Assembly (NCBI GenBank): GCA_050699035.1 | Contig: JBOHDE010000162.1 | Location: 1 to 9,071 of the forward strand | Length of the DNA: 9,071 nucleotides | Direction of reading: 5' to 3' | Source of the DNA: WHTB01 sp050699035 | GTDB lineage: Bacteria > Actinomycetota > Actinomycetes > Propionibacteriales > Nocardioidaceae | In this document: positions 6,167-9,071 of the stretch, one piece after another | How positions within the stretch are numbered: position 1 is the first letter of the stretch | Layout of the letters: each line of letters opens with the position of its first letter | Made by a program: the position numbers and the translations under genes | Notes under the pieces: model-generated | Seen by the model: the letters and a program-made list of their open reading frames with translations, nothing else | Told to the model about the DNA's origin: nothing | Database searches by the model: none

Positions 6167-7264
6167 CTACGGGGCGATGCGCACGTCGCGTACGTCGGCG
6201 TCGTCGACCAGCCACGCCAGCAGCCGCTCGCCCTCGGCCAGCACCCCGTCGACCTCGGCCCGTGGCAGCCGCTCGAACGGCCGGACCGTCAAAACGGCGG
6301 TCGACTTCTCCTGGGTGACCTTCCAGGTGGCCGCGACGAAGCCGTCGACCAACACGGTCCCGGGGATCACCGCGTTGACCGGGAAGACGTGGTCCTTGTG
6401 CACGTCTGCGAGCACCCGGGTCCGGTCCGCATGCGACATCAGCAGGTTGTCGAAATCCGCGACGAACCGCGGCGGCACCGGCAGGTCACCGCCTGGACGC
6501 GGCGCGTGGGGCAGGTCGAACAGCGGCCGTCCGTCGGTGCTCTCGAACCGCTGCAGCTGGTCGCCCATCCGCTTCACGACGGCGCCGAGCTTGGTCAGCC
6601 CACACCACTTCTGCACGTCCATCACCGACGCCGGTCCGAACGCCCGGAGATAACGCAGCACCAGTGTCTCGAGCGGCATCGGCGGACCGCAGGACTTGCC
6701 GAGCCAGGTCTCGACGGTCGTGTGCGCGGCCGGTCCGCTCTGCCCCCACAGGCCGCGCGGCGGCACCTGGACCATCGGCACCTGGGTCCGAGCCGCCACC
6801 CCGAGGCCGTGCAGGTCGGCCTCCGGCCAGCGTTCCCGCAGGATCGTGCCGATCTCGTTGGGAGTACGCGGCCGCTCCTCGACCAGGGTGCGCGCGTCGC
6901 CGGCCAGGTCGTCCAGGTCGGCACCGCCCAACCGGGTGCCGTACGTCGACGCGAGCCCACGGTCCAGGACGACCTGCACCGCCGGACGAAGCGCCAGCCC
7001 GTCGGCGGCGCTGACCAGGTGCAGCGTGCCGCGCATCAGCAGGATGCGGACCAGGTCGCGCGACGTGATGAGCTCGACCAGCTCGTCTGGCTGGAAGCCC
7101 TCGATCCGCGACCACAGCCCGACGTACGGTGCGGTCGGCGACTGGGCCTGCAGGCCGAGCAGATGCTCGACCACCTCGACGACCGGGCGGCGTTGCGGAG
7201 CGACCAGCAGCTGCCGAGTCAGCAGCGCGCGGTTGAGGGCGCGGCGGTCCAGTACGTCGGGCAT
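6167..7264 (-). CDS. Winged-helix DNA glycosylase-type protein, AlkZ/YcaQ (HTH_42) family
   Basis: This 365-residue protein has the length and landmarks of the winged-helix family PF06224, whose characterised members AlkZ (Streptomyces) and YcaQ (E. coli) are DNA glycosylases that excise bulky alkylated bases and unhook interstrand crosslinks. It carries Q39-A40-Q41 in LLGLQAQSP, the QxQ catalytic motif of the AlkZ branch; YcaQ-type members have QxD. RGTLHLVSAADG (78-89), a winged-helix-like segment at YLRAFGPASVMDVQKWCGLT (205-224), and the C-terminal PRFVADFDNLLMSHADR and VNAVIPGTVLVDGFVAATW blocks are also typical. It should act on DNA in the cytoplasm. The ATG at 7262-7264 lacks a strong ribosome site. 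The start is 38 nt after the phosphatase gene's stop, so the two are probably cotranscribed. No biosynthetic cluster for a DNA-damaging metabolite is visible here, so it is more likely a general repair member than a self-resistance protein. Family sure; substrate unknown. Confidence 0.88.
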   Translation of the reverse strand: MPDVLDRRALNRALLTRQLLVAPQRRPVVEVVEHLLGLQAQSPTAPYVGLWSRIEGFQPDELVELITSRDLVRILLMRGTLHLVSAADGLALRPAVQVVLDRGLASTYGTRLGGADLDDLAGDARTLVEERPRTPNEIGTILRERWPEADLHGLGVAARTQVPMVQVPPRGLWGQSGPAAHTTVETWLGKSCGPPMPLETLVLRYLRAFGPASVMDVQKWCGLTKLGAVVKRMGDQLQRFESTDGRPLFDLPHAPRPGGDLPVPPRFVADFDNLLMSHADRTRVLADVHKDHVFPVNAVIPGTVLVDGFVAATWKVTQEKSTAVLTVRPFERLPRAEVDGVLAEGERLLAWLVDDADVRDVRIAP

Positions 7265-7282
7265 GCGCTCGACCGTATCGGC

Positions 7283-7317
7283 CCGCGCCGGCGGTGCAGC
7301 GGTCAGCGCCGGCGCGG
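7283..7317 (-). promoter_or_regulatory. Intercistronic hairpin spanning the phosphatase stop codon
   Basis: CCGCGCCGGCG (7283-7293) and CGCCGGCGCGG (7307-7317) are perfect 11-bp inverted copies with a 13-nt loop. The loop contains the TGA of the PhoD-like gene (7303-7305). The stem ends 18 nt before the ATG of the AlkZ-like gene. In the transcript it could partly terminate, stabilise the upstream message or limit translation of the second gene. There is no U-tract. The function is inferred. Confidence 0.45.
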
Positions 7318-8865
7318 AGCCAGATCCGTCGACCAGAGCACCTCGCCGCCGACGCCGCGCAGCCGTGCCGTGAGTACGCCGGAGCCGCCCTCGACCGCGA
7401 TCTCGCCGACGTACTGGTGACCCTCGGCCGGCGACGTGTTGGGTCGCGGGGGAGTGGATACGAAGACCGCCTCCGGGCCGAAGGTCGAGTCAAGGGCGTT
7501 CGGGCCGAACCCGCCCGCATTGAGCGGCCCCGACACCAGCTCCCAGAACGCATCGAAGTCCGTGTAGGCCGCCCGCTCGGGCGCGTAGTGGTGCGCGGCG
7601 GTGTAATGCACGTCGGTGGTCAGCCAGACATGGTTGCGGATGCCCTGCCGCTTGAGGAACGTGAGGATCTCCGCCACCTCGAACTCGCGACCGAGCGGCG
7701 TGCCGTGGTGTCCCTGCGCGATGCCCTCCATGGCCGCGCCGTCAGGCACCACCAGGCCGATCGGCAGGTCCGCGGCGATGACCTTCCACACGGCTCGCGA
7801 CCGCCGCAGCTCGCGTTTCAGCCAGTCGGTCTGCTCCCGTCCGAGTACGCCGTCGGCGGGGACCGTGGAGTCGTTCGCGCCGTTGGGGTCCTTGTGGGTA
7901 CGCATGTCGAGCACGAAGACGTCCACCAGCGGGCCGTACGGGACGACCCGGTAGATGCGGCCGCTGGCGTCACCGCGGCGGCCCTCGATCGGGACGTACT
8001 CGCGGAACGCCTGCCCGGCGCGGGCGGCGAGCACGTCGACCCGCTTCTCGGTGTAGCGGGCGTCTTCGAGGATCTCGCCCGGGTACCAGTTGTTGATGAC
8101 CTCGTGGTCGTCCCATTGGTTGACCTGCGGCGTGTGGGCGAGGAAGTCGCGCCAGTTCTCGGCCAGCAGGTTGTACTTGTACTGACCCCGGAACTCGTCG
8201 AGAGTCTCGGCCACCTTGGACTTCTCGGGGGTGACGACGTTGCGCCAGACGCGGCCGTCGGGCAGCGTCACCTGCTCGGCCAGCGGACCGTCGGCGTACA
8301 CGGTGTCCCCGCTGCACAGGAAGAAGTCCGGGTCGAGGTCGCGCAGGGCGGCCGCTGCGCGGAAGCCGCCGTACTCCTCGTTGACTCCCCAACCCTGGCC
8401 GGCGATGTCACCGGACCAGCAGAACCGCACGTCGCGCCGGCTCTGGGGTGCCGTGCGCAGCGAGCCGGCCACTGGTGCGCTGGCCGCCCGACCGTCGAGG
8501 TCGACCGCGCGGACCCGGTAGTGCACCTCGGAGTCGGGGCGCAGACCGCGTAGCAGCAGTCTGCCGGTGCCGTCCGAGTCCGGCGTGACGACCGGTCCGC
8601 GCAGGGTTCGGCTACGCCGGAAGGAGGGGTCCGGCGACACCTCGACGAGCAGCCGCGACGGCCGGTCGGCTCGCGACCAGACCGTCGCGGTGCGTGCCGT
8701 GACGTCGCCACTTTGCACCCCATGGGTGAGGACCGGGCGGTCGCGGCGCACCAGGGCGGGCGCCTGGGCGGAGGCGGAGGGGGCGCGGCCGACGGTGGGT
8801 ACGGCGAGCGCGGCGCCGGCGGCGAAGCCCGCGCGCAGGAGGGTACGACGGTCGAGTTCGGTCAT
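7303..8865 (-). CDS. phoD-like: Tat-exported PhoD-family alkaline phosphatase/phosphodiesterase
   Basis: With the ATG at 8863-8865 the protein has 520 residues and begins with a twin-arginine signal: DRRTLLRAGF at 5-14, a hydrophobic stretch, and probable cleavage after ASA (31-33). This decides the start; a longer frame from 8973 would overlap the upstream gene and bury the signal. PhoD enzymes fold with metal in the cytoplasm and are exported by Tat to release phosphate from phosphomono- or diesters at the cell surface. An N-terminal beta domain runs from about 44 to 140 (HGVQSGDVTARTATVWSRAD). The metallophosphatase domain follows: SGDIAGQGWG (151-160, D153), CSGDTVYADG (184-193, D187), QWDDHEVINNW (250-260, D252/D253/H254) and TTDVHY (416-421, D418/H420). 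The first metal motif has SGD where classic PhoD has a cysteine nearby, as in the SGDxAGQGWG subgroup. It lies 56 nt after an upstream membrane-protein gene and 38 nt before the AlkZ-like gene. No Pho box was identified. Confidence 0.9.
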   Translation of the reverse strand: MTELDRRTLLRAGFAAGAALAVPTVGRAPSASAQAPALVRRDRPVLTHGVQSGDVTARTATVWSRADRPSRLLVEVSPDPSFRRSRTLRGPVVTPDSDGTGRLLLRGLRPDSEVHYRVRAVDLDGRAASAPVAGSLRTAPQSRRDVRFCWSGDIAGQGWGVNEEYGGFRAAAALRDLDPDFFLCSGDTVYADGPLAEQVTLPDGRVWRNVVTPEKSKVAETLDEFRGQYKYNLLAENWRDFLAHTPQVNQWDDHEVINNWYPGEILEDARYTEKRVDVLAARAGQAFREYVPIEGRRGDASGRIYRVVPYGPLVDVFVLDMRTHKDPNGANDSTVPADGVLGREQTDWLKRELRRSRAVWKVIAADLPIGLVVPDGAAMEGIAQGHHGTPLGREFEVAEILTFLKRQGIRNHVWLTTDVHYTAAHHYAPERAAYTDFDAFWELVSGPLNAGGFGPNALDSTFGPEAVFVSTPPRPNTSPAEGHQYVGEIAVEGGSGVLTARLRGVGGEVLWSTDLAPRRR

Positions 8866-8921
8866 GGGCAGAGCCTGTTCTGGGTGCGCGAACCTGCGGT
8901 GACGTGCGGGCATGCACCAGG

Positions 8922-9071
8922 TTAAGCCCGTGCCAGGAGCAAGGTCAGCGCGAGCAGCGGCAGCGCCAGGCATAGCAGCCGCAGCGTCTGCTCCAGCGGA
9001 GCCAGCAGAGACTCCCGGGGCAGTGCCACCCGGGTGCCGTCGGTCAGCACCAGCTCCGCGTCGACCTGGCG
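8922..9071 (-). CDS. Unidentified protein with C-terminal membrane segment (partial, 3' end only)
   Basis: On the minus strand an open frame enters from the right edge of the window and ends at TAA (8922-8924), giving the last 49 residues of a protein. They read as a short polar beta-like segment (VDAELVLTDGTRVALPRES, about 3-21) followed by a leucine-rich hydrophobic stretch of about 20 residues (LRLLCLALPLLALTLLLA) and a final RA. This is a C-terminal transmembrane anchor. It stops 56 nt before the Tat phosphatase start on the same strand, so it is probably the preceding gene of the same operon. I do not recognise the family. G+C and codon use match the neighbours, which supports a real gene. 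Confidence 0.6.
   Translation of the reverse strand, partial: RQVDAELVLTDGTRVALPRESLLAPLEQTLRLLCLALPLLALTLLLARA

Noticed and set aside
6389..7420. 343-codon open frame on the plus strand, opposite the AlkZ-like gene
   Set aside because: It is antisense to a recognisable family member, is rich in Q/H/R, and crosses into the next gene with no plausible start signal.
7294..8553. 419-codon open frame on the plus strand, opposite the phosphatase
   Set aside because: It is antisense to a gene with a Tat signal and intact metal motifs, its composition is V/R/D/H-rich, and it has no domain or ribosome site.
8866..8973. N-terminal extension of the phosphatase from an ATG at 8973
   Set aside because: The extra 36 residues overlap the end of the upstream partial gene and would precede the twin-arginine signal, which fits naturally at residues 5-14 from the ATG at 8865.

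Overview
The base composition is high (about 75% G+C in a sampled coding segment, 6181-6240), with strongly GC-biased third codon positions, long antisense open frames, and families typical of soil Actinomycetota (a large secreted M14 carboxypeptidase, a Tat-exported PhoD, an AlkZ-type winged-helix protein). The window most likely comes from a high-GC actinobacterial chromosome. The style fits Propionibacteriales or a related group, but I cannot name a genus. It looks like ordinary chromosome with one conspicuous foreign-looking patch. There is no CRISPR array, tRNA, rRNA, transposase or phage gene.

Layout. A strong hairpin (1-37) lies beyond the 3' end of a minus-strand PemK/MazF-like gene (80-487). 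This gene is divergent from an MFS exporter-like gene (570-1817, plus). The short region between them holds overlapping candidate promoters and a small hairpin repeat. Next comes a 1037-residue secreted zinc carboxypeptidase (1946-5059, plus) with an M14 catalytic domain and long C-terminal accessory domains. It is followed at once by a 15-bp-stem terminator. A gene-free stretch (5060-5409) carries this terminator and a second, roughly 71-nt imperfect hairpin.

A class I SAM-dependent methyltransferase (5410-6033, minus) follows. It sits in DNA of about 47% G+C, clearly different from its neighbours. The remaining genes are all on the minus strand and probably form one transcription unit read from right to left: an unidentified membrane-anchored protein (C-terminal end only, 8922 to the window edge), a Tat-exported PhoD-family phosphatase/phosphodiesterase (7303-8865), and an AlkZ-like DNA glycosylase-type protein (6167-7264).

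The most notable non-genic signal is a small hairpin repeat with core CCTCG-N3-CGAGG. It recurs five times. The same 18-nt version stands 6-7 nt after the stop codons of two unrelated genes, the carboxypeptidase and the AlkZ-like gene. These two copies are in opposite orientation and bracket the low-GC methyltransferase region. It may be a dispersed terminator-like repeat, the edges of an inserted segment, or both. I found no clear evidence for an undescribed multi-gene system. The repeat family and the low-GC island are the best leads.
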